Positions 41,779-51,472 are shown, numbered from the stretch's first letter. The stretch: 64,000 nucleotides of DNA from Ignavibacteria bacterium (GCA_016720835.1 JADKJW010000009.1:158263-222262); one strand, 5' to 3'. Numbers and translations: made by a program. The notes: generated from the sequence alone by a model not told the origin.

Positions 41779-42123
41779 CTATTTGCGGATCACAACTGTA
41801 CCGGTACGCGAGGCTTTTCCGCTGTATAGATGGTACAGGAACGTGCCTGAACCCACGCCTTGCGGAAGGGTATATGTCACGCTGTGGCTTCCGGATCGAT
41901 GCGGCGAATCCGCGAGCGTCGCGATTTCCTCGCCAAGAATCGTGAAAACCTTCAACGTCACATGCTCATCCTGTGTGAGCCGGTATTCTATGGTCACGCT
42001 CGCAATTGACGGGTTCGGAAATTCGCGCAACTGCGAAGGTGCTCTCTGGCGAATAGCGCGAGGGACCTCTGCGCAAGTATCGATCCAAGGAACTGCGATA
42101 ATGCATGGGATGTGCTTTCGCAT
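41779..42123 (-). CDS. Sorting-domain-only small secreted protein
   Basis: A 114-residue protein consisting of a poor signal-like N-terminus (MRKHIPCIIAVPWIDTC) and a complete T9SS type A domain (LREFPNPS, LKVFTILGEEIATLA, GTFLYHLYSG). There is no cargo domain. GGAGGAG directly upstream shows a strong ribosome site. It may be the remnant of a larger T9SS protein whose body was deleted, or a real minimal substrate. It lies 18 bases upstream of the propeller gene on the same strand. Confidence 0.65.
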   Translation of the reverse strand: MRKHIPCIIAVPWIDTCAEVPRAIRQRAPSQLREFPNPSIASVTIEYRLTQDEHVTLKVFTILGEEIATLADSPHRSGSHSVTYTLPQGVGSGTFLYHLYSGKASRTGTVVIRK

Positions 42124-42228
42124 GACTCCTCCAGGGAGCGTAGATGTGCGTGAATTCGTGTGCGTATGCGGCATGTGCGACAATCGATGCTTGCGGGAAT
42201 GGTTCGTGTTGCAGCGAAAGACGATCCG

Positions 42229-43923
42229 CTACGGCCAGCTCGGGATGCGCACGATCCTGTCGCTCTCCGTCCAACCGTACAGGTACGGAAGAGAGGTATC
42301 CTGCTGCATGCCGAGCAGACCGTCGCAGCGAAGCAAGACCTCGCTTCGCGGCGGCGAGGTCCGGATCAGCATCAGCCGCTGCCGCGCCATCCCGCCCGAG
42401 GGTTCCAAGGAACAGATGGCGTAGATGAGCGGCCTCGAGCGGTCGTGGAGGATGCACCGGATGCTCATCCACGCTTTCGGCGTGACGGCATTCCAAGTGC
42501 GCCCCGCGTCCGCGGACCGCTGCAGATCGAACCCGTCGGCCAAGTACGCGACGGCGCTGTCCCCCGGCGGGAACGTCATGGACCACGCTGTCATGTTGTG
42601 GCTGAAGGACCGCTCGTCGCCGAACTTCGCCCACTTGTCCACGGAGCCGGGATCGGGAATGTCGTATCTGTTTGTCCATGTGTACACGTCGCCCGGCGCG
42701 CTCGGATTCCACCACACCGCGCTCTCGAGATGCACCAGCACGCCGGTGGCGCCGCTGCGCAGACGCCAGGTGACGCCGCCGTCGTGCGACAGGTAGGTGG
42801 CCCCGCTGCCGCGCATGGCGAAGATGGTGGCGGGATCGTGCGGCGACCGCTTGACGCAGGTGAGAAAATTCTCCTCGAGGCGCGGATCGAGCGAGTGCGC
42901 GATGGCGGTGTCCGCGCGCTCCCAGGTGAGGCCGTCGTCCGTGCTGTGCCACAGGGCCACCGCCGAATCGAACGGCAGCCTCGAGTTCGGGAAACAAGCG
43001 GCCAGGATGTCGCCTCCGCGCGCGTCCACGTCGAGCACGCCGAAGTCGGCATTCGCATCCCGCAGGCCCAGGCACACCCAGGGCGTCATCGCGCGCATGT
43101 CGCGACGCCAGAGACCGTTTCTCCTGGCTGCGACATACAACCACGGCGCGTCGAAGAAGATGCCGTTGATGGTGCCTGACGGGAAGCCGAGGTCCTCTGG
43201 AACCGCGTATGGCAGCACGAGAGTACACGACGTATCCTCCCCGGCGATGCGCAGCGCGTCCCGGCGCGGCAGCACGCGCGGCAGCGTCGTGTCCGTGACC
43301 TCCACGTCGATGCGGTAGCCAGCCGCGGAGGTAGAGGCGGCAGGCATCGCGGTGGGCGGCTCGACCAAGCGTCCGGCAGGAGCAGCTCCAGTCGCGCCGG
43401 CGCCGACTTCGCCGCGCAGGAGCATCCGGGAGAGCGCGCCATACGCGGCGCGCAGTACGGCGACATAGACACCTGACGGGACGGCCCGCCCGATCTCATC
43501 ACGCCCGTCCCAGACGGTCAGCACCTCGCCTGCCGGTTGAAGGCCGTCGCGGAGTGCGCGCACACGCCTGCCGAGCAGGTCGTACACCGCGAGCGAGGCC
43601 GACGACGACGATGGCATCGCAAATGTCAGCGTCGTGTGTTCCGCAAAGGGATTCGGATAGTTCTGATCGAGCCGCAGTTGCCCGAACGCGGGCACGGCGT
43701 CGACGGGCGTGACGTCGAAGGAGAAGCGGCCGAGGCTGTCCGTGAGCTGCCGCGCGACCTGTGCAGTGTCATCGAGCGGACGCAGCAGTACCACGGCATT
43801 ACGCACCGCCAGCGAATCCACCGTGAGCACGCGCCCCTCGATGCGGTTCTGTGCGAGCAACGCAAGCGGCAACAACGCCAGCGCGGCGCAGCACATTCCA
43901 GTCAAACCTGTCCCTGCTCTCAT
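42229..43923 (-). CDS. Secreted protein with N-terminal sorting-like domain and Asp-box repeats
   Basis: A 564-residue protein. After the signal peptide (GMCCAALALLPLALLA) comes a carboxypeptidase-regulatory-like domain (RIEGRVLTVDSLAVRNAVVL). A T9SS/FlgD-Ig-like domain follows at about residues 70-160 (LDQNYPNPFAEHTTLTF, VYDLLGRRVRAL, GVYVAVLR), which normally sits at the C-terminus. The rest has Asp-box motifs (STDDGLTW, SHDGGVTW, SADAGRTW). The protein ends without a sorting domain. ATG at 43923 with GGAG six bases upstream is preferred. Two relatives lie at 46067-47754 and 47819-48550. Confidence 0.8.
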   Translation of the reverse strand: MRAGTGLTGMCCAALALLPLALLAQNRIEGRVLTVDSLAVRNAVVLLRPLDDTAQVARQLTDSLGRFSFDVTPVDAVPAFGQLRLDQNYPNPFAEHTTLTFAMPSSSSASLAVYDLLGRRVRALRDGLQPAGEVLTVWDGRDEIGRAVPSGVYVAVLRAAYGALSRMLLRGEVGAGATGAAPAGRLVEPPTAMPAASTSAAGYRIDVEVTDTTLPRVLPRRDALRIAGEDTSCTLVLPYAVPEDLGFPSGTINGIFFDAPWLYVAARRNGLWRRDMRAMTPWVCLGLRDANADFGVLDVDARGGDILAACFPNSRLPFDSAVALWHSTDDGLTWERADTAIAHSLDPRLEENFLTCVKRSPHDPATIFAMRGSGATYLSHDGGVTWRLRSGATGVLVHLESAVWWNPSAPGDVYTWTNRYDIPDPGSVDKWAKFGDERSFSHNMTAWSMTFPPGDSAVAYLADGFDLQRSADAGRTWNAVTPKAWMSIRCILHDRSRPLIYAICSLEPSGGMARQRLMLIRTSPPRSEVLLRCDGLLGMQQDTSLPYLYGWTESDRIVRIPSWP

Positions 43924-44113
43924 ACGTGCTCCAAGGTGCGAGAAACATGCTTTCATATTCAGGAAAACCGCTCTCATTGTCAACAGAGAACACAAGAATA
44001 TCCTGTATTCGAGGCGCCTCGGGAAGCCTGACAGGGCTGTCCCTCTCCGCTGGAATCGGATGGCAGGCAACATCCATTCTCCTCGTTCCTTTCGCACATT
44101 GAAGTTCGAGCCC

Positions 44114-46065
44114 TCAGGCTCGCGCCGGGTGAAACGACGATTGCCCGTAGCGAATCCGCGAAGACGAACTGTCCGAGTCGAAAACGAGCGAGCCGTTGAT
44201 ATTGATCGCCCTGCCGGAATCGAAGGAGAGAATCCCACCTCTCTCGAAGGTGAGCTCTTCGCCATCTGCAATCTGCAAATCCGTGTTCCAGTGAATCCGC
44301 GCTTGTTCGATGCTTCCGCTCCCGCGCAATACCCCGGCTCCCGTAACGTTCAGAAACGCGCCGCTCTCGAAGCGGATCACCGATCTGGAAGTGTCGTTGG
44401 AGAACAAACGGAACACATTCGTCGTATCGACCGAGAGAGTGTCGGTGAAGCGGAGAGTGGATCCGTGCTCGATTTCCATTTCCACGTATCGTGGGTATGT
44501 ATTCCAGTTCTCGAGCGAATGCTCTCCGCTTTCCGCTTCGAGCACCACGCATTGGCCGGGGACCGCCTGGCGCAGCGCCGAATCGACGGTGGGATACACG
44601 GAGGGGACGTAGAGATTCCGTAGGGCGCGAAAGGCCTTCACTCTTCCCCAGCCGTATTCCCGATGCGGCAGTGTGTCCCCCATGGCGGGCAGCCGGTCAG
44701 CGCTGAGATGAAGTGTTGAACGGATTTGATGGAGCGTAAGCTCTTTATTCAATGAAAGTAATAATGCTACAACCCCGGTTACATGGGGTGCAGCTCCCTG
44801 ACGTACCGTCAAAATAGCCGTCATAAGCGCCGCTCATGATCGTGGTTATTACCCTTGTAGGAGCCACGACATCAAGGCCATTCCCGTAGCTGCTCCCGTT
44901 CATAAATGAAACCCAACGTGATTGAAACTGTGTCCAATCAGAAACGGCGCCTACAGAAATCACAAGCGAATCTGAAGCTGGATACTCGAGTGAGTCCTTA
45001 TCACCATTTCCAGATGAAGCAACAAGAAGTATTTTATAAACACGAGAGGCCGAGTCGAGAGCTTCAGCAAGGTACGGAATACCGATGGAATCGCTATAGC
45101 TAAAACTCATATTACATATTTTAGCGCCATTGAGCGCTGCATACCGAATGCATTGGGCGGCTGATGCTGCTGAAACACCGAGCGAATCATTTGTGACGTA
45201 CTTTAATGCCATCACCTTCACTCCGGATTAATCACCCCACCCACCCGCAATTCCGGCAATACCCATATTATTGTTAGACCGCGCAGCAAAGATACCTGCC
45301 ACGCGTGTACCATGTCCTGCCGGTAAGGAGCCCGTTCCATCCTCCGGAATATTATCATTAGCGGCATAATCCCATCCGATCAGATCGTCAATTTTCCCAT
45401 TTCCATGGTTGTCAATTCCATCCAAATCTCCGCCCATCGAAACAGAATCGTAATCAGGCCTTCCATTTCCATTCCGATCCTCAAATGGATTTATCCACAT
45501 GCTGTTTACAAAATCTTCATGATCGTGTCTAACGCCAATGTCAATTACCGCCACCACAATTGAACTGTCGCCGGTAGAAAAAATACCACGACTGCGGTAC
45601 AGCGATTGTATCCAGATTGAATTGACCATTCCAATTCAACCCGCTGCCGACATAGAGAGGATCATCCGGTGTGCCGGTGATCTGTCCCGCAATGTCGAAG
45701 CCAACAAACACATATCGTTCGGACGCGTACAAACGGCTCAGAAGCGCGAACGCGTCAACGCCCTTTCGCAACGTAATGCAATGATAACCGCCGAACATTT
45801 CGCTTGAAACATCGTGTATTGATTTTCGGAATTCCTCCGGCCATTCAGCAATGTTTATTGAAAGTGGATTCTTCGGTTTGAGCACAACCCTATTCTCGAA
45901 TATCGGGCTGTCACAGTTACCCGTACGTTGATACCATTTGCCGTTTTTATTGACATATTCGATGCCAGCAATATATCTGGTGGTATCCTGTCCGATTGCA
46001 GGCAACGTAGACAGAATGCATGCTGCAAGCAATCCGACGAATGTACTTTTCCAAAAGGAACACAT
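44114..46065 (-). pseudogene. Subtilisin-like S8 protease, broken
   Basis: The pieces of one S8 protease lie in order. The N-terminal part (46065-45541) has a signal peptide and propeptide-like region. Catalytic Asp is in VVAVIDIGVRHDHEDF, His in PAGHGTRVAGI and Ser in GTSG followed by AAPHVTGVVALLLSL. Three lesions are visible: one extra T in a run of six at 45578-45583 (A-run on the plus strand), an in-frame TAA at 45228-45230, and one extra G in the run at 44796-44798 within the serine motif. The C-terminal 200 residues form a beta-helix-like region. The 5' two thirds is AT-rich, the last third GC-rich. Confidence 0.85.
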
Positions 46066-46066
46066 C

Positions 46067-47754
46067 TTATCCTCCTCGCTTGTTCATTCTGTAGACACCT
46101 ATGGATGACCCAAGATACAGCATACCGTCGAGTGGCATAGAAAGCATGTGATTAATTATAGAACCAGTTGCAAATGGTGTATCAATAATTCGCCAATGCA
46201 AGCCGTCATCTTCAGAAAAGAGAAAAGCGCTGCCGCCCGCCCATACATGATCGATTGAATCGGATCCATATGCAAAACACCTTACCCATTGCTTATGGAC
46301 ATTTATGGTATCAGACCAGATTTTACCGAATTCCGCACCTCTGAGAAATCCGTCGCTTGTCGCGAGAAGCACTTCTCCCCGTGAATTTGGACTCAAACCG
46401 ATTGCAAGCATTGCTGCAGCGCTGTTGACCGGAGGATGAGGAAGAGGGAGCGTTTTCCAGCTATGCCCCGTATCTTGAGAAAATACTATTATATCCATTT
46501 GTACTTGAGTATTTGCCGAGAATACGAAAACCGATGAATCCTGCTCACTCTGCTCAAGATTAACCCTCTGGTCTCCAACATAACCGACGTCTTGATTTAT
46601 TATCCAAGTGACTGCTGGAAAACGAGTACTTGCAATCGATTCCCCGCCGCCAGCATACGGTAACCACATCTGGCAATGCGATAGATACCCTGCTTAAGAA
46701 GATTCCCGGTAGATCCATAGCTCAGTCCGCTGTCGGCCGGCAGCCAGGGTCCATCGGGCGACGAGGAGCGATAAATCGGAGTCAGATGCGTGTACTGCTC
46801 GCCCGTCACTGCGAGGAAAGTGCGGGCGGTGTCATCGAGAACCAGGAGATCGTGAATATCGCCGCCGTTCGGACCGGGCAGCATGCTGTGCCGCCAGGCG
46901 GCGGTGTCGCTGTACACGTTCCTCCAGGCGAGGCCGTAGTTGGCCGTGCAGGCGTAGAGGATGGAGTCGTGCAGCACCAACCGCCGCACGTTCACGCCGC
47001 CGAGGCCGAGAAAGCGCCACGCGCTGCTGTCGTACACGCGGATCGTCACATCGCTGTCGCCCGCCAGCGCGTAGAACATGTGCCGCATGGTGAAGAATCT
47101 CGGACTGGCGTCCAACGTATCCACCACGGAAAGACTCACGCGCAGCGTATCGACGCCGAACGGCAAGGGCGACGCGGCAGCAAGCGGCGGCGCAACCCCC
47201 GGCGCTGCTGTGGTCTGCGTTGCGGCCGGTGCATGGACAAGTTTGACCATCCCCATCCGCTGCTCCGTTTGCAGAACGGCGAAGTACAGTCCCGGCGGCA
47301 CGCGGGCGCCGGTTGCGTCTCGTCCGTCCCAGGGCACGATCCGCGTCCCCGCCGGCGAGAAGTCGTCCGTCAGGACGCGCAGCGCGCGCCCGAGGAGATC
47401 GCAGATCGCCAGGCGCACTGCGCCGGGTTGCGGCAGTGAGAAGCGCAGCGAAGTCCCGTCGGTAAATGGATTGGGGAAACCCTGCGCACGTTCGAAGTTG
47501 CCGTTCGTGTGTTCCACCGCTTCCACGCCGGTGAGAAGATCGAAAAAGAAGCGCCCCGCGGCATCCGTTTTTGTCGCGAGAGTGCGCGCAGGCGCGCCTT
47601 CGACGCGGAGTTGCATGATCGCGTTGGCCACGGGAACGCTGTCCATCGCCAGTACCGTCCCGCTGAAACGGTATTGCGCCCCGGCGCGTGGAACGGCGCA
47701 AAGCAGCGCCAGCGCAAGGCATGCCGAGAGGACCGTTCCCTTTTTCGCTCGCAT
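46067..47754 (-). pseudogene. Frameshifted secreted protein with N-terminal sorting-like domain
   Basis: The first frame (47754-46600) gives a signal peptide (LALALLCAVPRAGAQ), a regulatory-like domain (RFSGTVLAMDSVPVANAIMQ), a FlgD/T9SS-like domain with GFPNPFTDGTSLRFSL and AICDLLGRALRVL, and a beta-propeller-like part. Near 46642-46645 the frame loses one G in a G-run; the other frame then continues (ESIASTRFPAVTWIINQDVG) to 46067 with Asp-box-like SQDTGHSW and SEDDGLHW. The 3' part is clearly AT-richer than the 5' part, and the change falls near the frameshift. Its end is two bases from the S8 pseudogene start. Confidence 0.75.
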
Positions 47755-47818
47755 TTCATACTCCTGTCAATCTTTGTGTACGGGGAAGCTACGTTGGGTT
47801 GGACCGATTGTCAACGAT

Positions 47819-48550
47819 TCAGACAATAAGGTTCTTTGCTTCGTCTACGCACCCCACCTGCGTCCGCCATCCGACTGCGCCTCGCTGCGGTGTGAGTGAG
47901 CAGAATGCGTTGATGAGCGGTCTCGCGCGGTCGTGGAGAATGCACAGGATGCGCATCCACGTCTTCGGCATGACGGCGTTCCAGATGCGCCCCGCGTCTG
48001 CGGACCGCTGCAGATCGTACCCGTCGGCGCCGACTTCGCCGCGCAGGAGCATCCGGGAGTGCGCGCCATACGCGGCGCGCAGCACGGCGACATATACACC
48101 GGGCGGGACGGCCTGCCCGATCTCGTCACGCCCGTCCCAGACGGTCCGCACCTCGCCTGCCGGCTGTGGACCGTCGCGCAGTGCGCGCACTCGCCTGCCG
48201 ATAAGATCGTAGACCGCAAGCGAGGCCGCCGCCGACGATGGCATCGCAAAGGTCAGAGTCGTGTGTTCCGCAAAGGGATTCGGATAATTCTGATCGAGCC
48301 GCATTTGCCCGGCCGCGGGCACGGCGTCGACGGGCGTGACGTCGAAGGAGAAGCGGCCGAGGCTGTCCGTGAGCTGCCGCGAGTACTGCACCGTGTCAGA
48401 AAGCGGACGCAGCAGCACCAGGGCATTGCGCACCGCCAGCGAATCGAGGGTCACGACGCGCCCCTCGATGCGGTGCTGCGCGGTGAGCGTACAGGACAGC
48501 AGGCAAAACGCGATCGCCGCTCGTTGAAATATCGATCTTGTCCCGGACAT
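47819..48550 (-). CDS. Internally deleted paralogue of the 42-44 kb secreted protein
   Basis: A 243-residue protein nearly identical to the N-terminal 165 residues of the product of 42229-43923 (RIEGRVVTLDSLAVRNALVL, LDQNYPNPFAEHTTLTF). It then jumps directly to that protein's C-terminal part (DGYDLQRSADAGRIWNAVMP, CILHDRARPLI) before ending in an unrelated tail. The missing segment corresponds to 861 bases, a multiple of three, with CGGC at both edges. ATG at 48550 has GGAGGGG upstream. It may be functionless, but the frame is intact. Confidence 0.75.
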   Translation of the reverse strand: MSGTRSIFQRAAIAFCLLSCTLTAQHRIEGRVVTLDSLAVRNALVLLRPLSDTVQYSRQLTDSLGRFSFDVTPVDAVPAAGQMRLDQNYPNPFAEHTTLTFAMPSSAAASLAVYDLIGRRVRALRDGPQPAGEVRTVWDGRDEIGQAVPPGVYVAVLRAAYGAHSRMLLRGEVGADGYDLQRSADAGRIWNAVMPKTWMRILCILHDRARPLINAFCSLTPQRGAVGWRTQVGCVDEAKNLIV

Positions 48551-48796
48551 CTGCACCCCTCCATCCATGCCTGACCTGATGCCGGAATAGTATCCATCGC
48601 CCCGCTCAATATCAAGATCAGGCAGGAATATCCCCTGATTTATTATGATGGACGCTTGTGTATGGCGCTTTTATACTTCCTTTATCTCCGCAGGCTGAGT
48701 CTTTACGATCCCTTCATTTCATTGCAGACGGCCACGCGCGAGCTTTGACCATCTCGATTCGATGTCCCGGGTTCAATAGTCTTCAAGGAGTCTCCC

Positions 48797-48931
48797 ATGC
48801 TGAACTGGTTGCCGATGCTGCTGCTCGCCCTGGCCTACGCCCTCGTGGTAATCCTCGAATGGCGCAAGGGTCGCCGCATTGAAAAGACGGATACGGGCGC
48901 ATGCGGACCACAGAAAGGAATACCGCAATGA
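48797..48931 (+). CDS. Small membrane protein heading the kdp operon
   Basis: A 44-residue protein, MLNWLPMLLLALAYALVVIL then a basic tail (EWRKGRRIEKTDTG). AAGGAG lies six bases before the ATG, and the stop overlaps the kdpC ATG (ATGA at 48928-48931). One membrane segment is predicted. I know no family for it; its coupling to kdpC suggests an accessory peptide of the Kdp pump or a regulator. Confidence 0.6.
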   Translation: MLNWLPMLLLALAYALVVILEWRKGRRIEKTDTGACGPQKGIPQ

Positions 48932-49521
48932 TTGCATTTTTGCGACCGGCGCTTGTCCTGCTGCTCGCCTTCACCGCCATCACCGGAGTGCTCTATCCGC
49001 TCGCCGTGACGGGAACAGCGCAACTGTTCTTCCCGTCGGCGGCGAATGGCAGCGTCCTTGAGAGAAACGGGACCGCCGTCGGCTCGAAACTCATCGGGCA
49101 GCAGTTCAGCGGCGCCCGCTACTTCTGGAGCAGGCTGTCCGCCACCGGTCCGGTTCCATACAATGGCGCCGCGTCGTCCGGATCGAACTACGGTCCGATG
49201 CATCCCGCCCTGCTCGAGGCCGTCAAGGGACGCATCGCGCAGCTTCGAACGGCGGACTCGACAACGACGCGTCCCATCCCCGTCGATCTCGTGACCGCGT
49301 CGGGTTCGGGTCTCGATCCGCACATCAGCGTCGCCGCCGCGTTGTACCAGGCCCCGCGCATCGCGAGGCAACGGGGCGCCACGGAAGCCGACCTGCGCGC
49401 GCTCATCGATCGACACACGGACAAAAGGGATTTCGGTTTTCTCGGGGAGCCCGGTGTGAACGTTCTTGAACTGAACCTTGCGCTTGACGAAAAATTCCCT
49501 TCTTCAAAAGGAGGCATGTGA
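48928..49521 (+). CDS. kdpC: Potassium-transporting ATPase subunit C
   Basis: A 197-residue Kdp subunit with one N-terminal membrane helix (RPALVLLLAFTAITGVLYPL), SKLIGQQFSGARYFWSRLS, SSGSNYGP and GSGLDPHISVAAALYQ, all typical of KdpC. It stabilises the KdpFAB complex. It precedes kdpFAB here instead of following kdpB. The frame extends nine codons upstream, but ATG at 48928 is the family start and overlaps the preceding small ORF. Confidence 0.95.
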   Translation: MIAFLRPALVLLLAFTAITGVLYPLAVTGTAQLFFPSAANGSVLERNGTAVGSKLIGQQFSGARYFWSRLSATGPVPYNGAASSGSNYGPMHPALLEAVKGRIAQLRTADSTTTRPIPVDLVTASGSGLDPHISVAAALYQAPRIARQRGATEADLRALIDRHTDKRDFGFLGEPGVNVLELNLALDEKFPSSKGGM

Positions 49522-49628
49522 TGGACCTCATCTTTCTGGCGATTGCCGCCGCATTCTCCGCGGCGACGTGGGGCTTGCTGAAACTGTGCGAACGCCTGTT
49601 GAACACCGATCACGGAGAACAACGATGA
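49521..49628 (+). CDS. Small single-TM protein between kdpC and kdpF
   Basis: A 35-residue protein, MDLIFLAIAAAFSAATWGLL followed by KLCERLLNTDHGEQR. The A-x-T-W-G-L-x-x-L-C-E-R-L pattern recalls short peptides encoded next to kdpF in some other bacteria, though I cannot name a family. It overlaps kdpC (TGATG) and kdpF (ATGA). Likely a Kdp accessory peptide. Confidence 0.65.
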   Translation: MDLIFLAIAAAFSAATWGLLKLCERLLNTDHGEQR

Positions 49629-49717
49629 ACACGCTCTATCTCATCTCGGGCATCATTGCGCTCGGCCTCTTCGCCTATCTCTTTCTCGCACTCTTACAAC
49701 CGGAGAAATTCGAATGA
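49625..49717 (+). CDS. kdpF: Potassium-transporting ATPase subunit F
   Basis: A 30-residue single-helix subunit, MNTLYLISGIIALGLFAYLF with the tail ALLQPEKFE, the standard KdpF ending. It stabilises the KdpABC complex in the membrane. It overlaps the preceding small ORF and kdpA, each by four bases (ATGA). Confidence 0.92.
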   Translation: MNTLYLISGIIALGLFAYLFLALLQPEKFE

Positions 49718-51456
49718 CCGGCAACGGGACAGTACAAATCGTCTTCTTCCTCGTCGCGCTCATCGCACTGGGGCTTCCCCTGGGCGCCTTCATGGCCCGC
49801 GTGTACAAGCAGGAACGCACCTTTCTCGATCCCATCCTTGGTCCCGTGGAGCGTTTCCTGTACCGGCTTGCCGGCATCGATGCCGCAAAGGAAATGGATT
49901 GGAAAGGCAACGCGATCGCGCTGCTGGTCTTCAATGCCCTTGGCTTCCTTGTGGTGTACGGGCTGCAGCGGTTGCAGCATCTCCTGCCGTTGAATCCGCA
50001 GGCCTTCGGCGCGGTATCGCCCGACTCCTCCTTCAATACGGCGGTGAGTTTCGCGTCCAACACCAACTGGCAAGGGTATGGCGGCGAAACCACGATGAGT
50101 TACCTCACACAAATGCTTGGGCTGACGGTACAGAATTTCGTCTCCGCGGCGACAGGCATGGCGGTGCTCGCCCTTTTCGTCCGGGGTCTCGCGCGTCATT
50201 CGACGAAGCTGCTCGGCAATTTCTGGATCGATCTGACGCGCTCCACGCTCTATATACTCCTTCCGCTCGCTTTCGTGTTCGCTGTCGGTTTGGTGTCCCA
50301 GGGCGTCGTGCAGAACTTTGCCGCGTACAAGACGGTCACCCTCGTCGAGCCCGTTGTCGACGCAAATGGCGTCGCAAACCTGACGCAGACGCTGCCCATG
50401 GGTCCCGCAGCTTCGCAGATCGCGATCAAGCAGCTCGGGACGAACGGCGGCGGATTCTTCAACACCAATTCCGCGCACCCGTACGAAAATCCGACGCCGC
50501 TTTCGAATTTCTTCGAGATGCTGGCCATCCTCCTGATTCCTGCGGGTCTCTGCTTCACCTTTGGGATCATGGTGAAGGATACAAGGCAGGGCTGGGCAGT
50601 GTTTGCGGCCATGGCAGCGATCATGGTCCCGCTGCTGCTGCTTGCCGCGTGGAGCGAACAGGGAGGAAATCCTGTCCTGGCTTCACAGGGAATCGACCAG
50701 ACCGCGAGTCCCAATCAGCCCGGCGGAAACATGGAAGGAAAGGAAGTCCGTCTCGGCGTGACGAACTCCGCGATCTGGGCGGTCGCAACCACCGCGGCGT
50801 CCAACGGCTCGGTGAATTCCATGCACGATTCCTTCATGCCGATCGGCGGCGCCGTGACGCTCTTCATGATGCAATTGGGCGAGGTCGTCTTCGGCGGCGT
50901 GGGCTCGGGCCTGTACGGCATGCTGGTGTTCGTCATCATCGCGGTGTTTGTCGCCGGGCTTCTGGTCGGCCGGACGCCCGAGTACCTCGGGCATAAGATC
51001 GAGGCGTTCGAAATCAAGATGGCGTCGCTGCTGATCCTGATCATGCCGCTGACGGTGCTGGGCCTGACGGCGCTGGCCCTGCTTTCGGAAGCCGGACGCG
51101 CAACGATTTTCAATCCCGGCGCGCACGGCTTCAGCGAAGTGCTGTACGCGTTCACGTCGATGGGCAACAACAACGGCAGCGCATTCGCCGGTCTCGGCGC
51201 CAACACCCCGTTCTACAACTCCTGGGGCGGCATCGCGATGCTGATTTCGCGGTACTGGCTCGCCGTGCCGACGCTCGCGCTCGCGGGTTCGCTGGCCGGG
51301 AAGAGGTTCACGCCGCAGGGGGACGGGACGCTTCCGACGCACACGGCGCTCTTCGTGGGATGGCTCATCGCCATCGTGATCCTCGTCGGCGCGCTCAACT
51401 TTCTCCCCGCGCTCGCGCTCGGGCCGATCGTCGAACATCTTCATCTCACGCTCTGA
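49714..51456 (+). CDS. kdpA: Potassium-transporting ATPase subunit A
   Basis: A 580-residue channel-like subunit with about ten membrane helices and four selectivity-filter regions, among them SFASNTNWQGYGGETTMSY, QLGTNGGGFFNTNSAHPYEN, GGVGSGLYGM and SMGNNNGSAFAGL. It carries potassium to KdpB. The start overlaps kdpF; kdpB follows after 16 bases. Confidence 0.97.
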   Translation: MTGNGTVQIVFFLVALIALGLPLGAFMARVYKQERTFLDPILGPVERFLYRLAGIDAAKEMDWKGNAIALLVFNALGFLVVYGLQRLQHLLPLNPQAFGAVSPDSSFNTAVSFASNTNWQGYGGETTMSYLTQMLGLTVQNFVSAATGMAVLALFVRGLARHSTKLLGNFWIDLTRSTLYILLPLAFVFAVGLVSQGVVQNFAAYKTVTLVEPVVDANGVANLTQTLPMGPAASQIAIKQLGTNGGGFFNTNSAHPYENPTPLSNFFEMLAILLIPAGLCFTFGIMVKDTRQGWAVFAAMAAIMVPLLLLAAWSEQGGNPVLASQGIDQTASPNQPGGNMEGKEVRLGVTNSAIWAVATTAASNGSVNSMHDSFMPIGGAVTLFMMQLGEVVFGGVGSGLYGMLVFVIIAVFVAGLLVGRTPEYLGHKIEAFEIKMASLLILIMPLTVLGLTALALLSEAGRATIFNPGAHGFSEVLYAFTSMGNNNGSAFAGLGANTPFYNSWGGIAMLISRYWLAVPTLALAGSLAGKRFTPQGDGTLPTHTALFVGWLIAIVILVGALNFLPALALGPIVEHLHLTL

Positions 51457-51472
51457 CTTTCGAAGGAACACC

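Noticed and set aside
48569..48796. c-di-AMP (ydaO-type) riboswitch before kdp
   Set aside because: I could not find the conserved helices or GGGGAA-type elements; only a weak promoter-like TATACT is visible.
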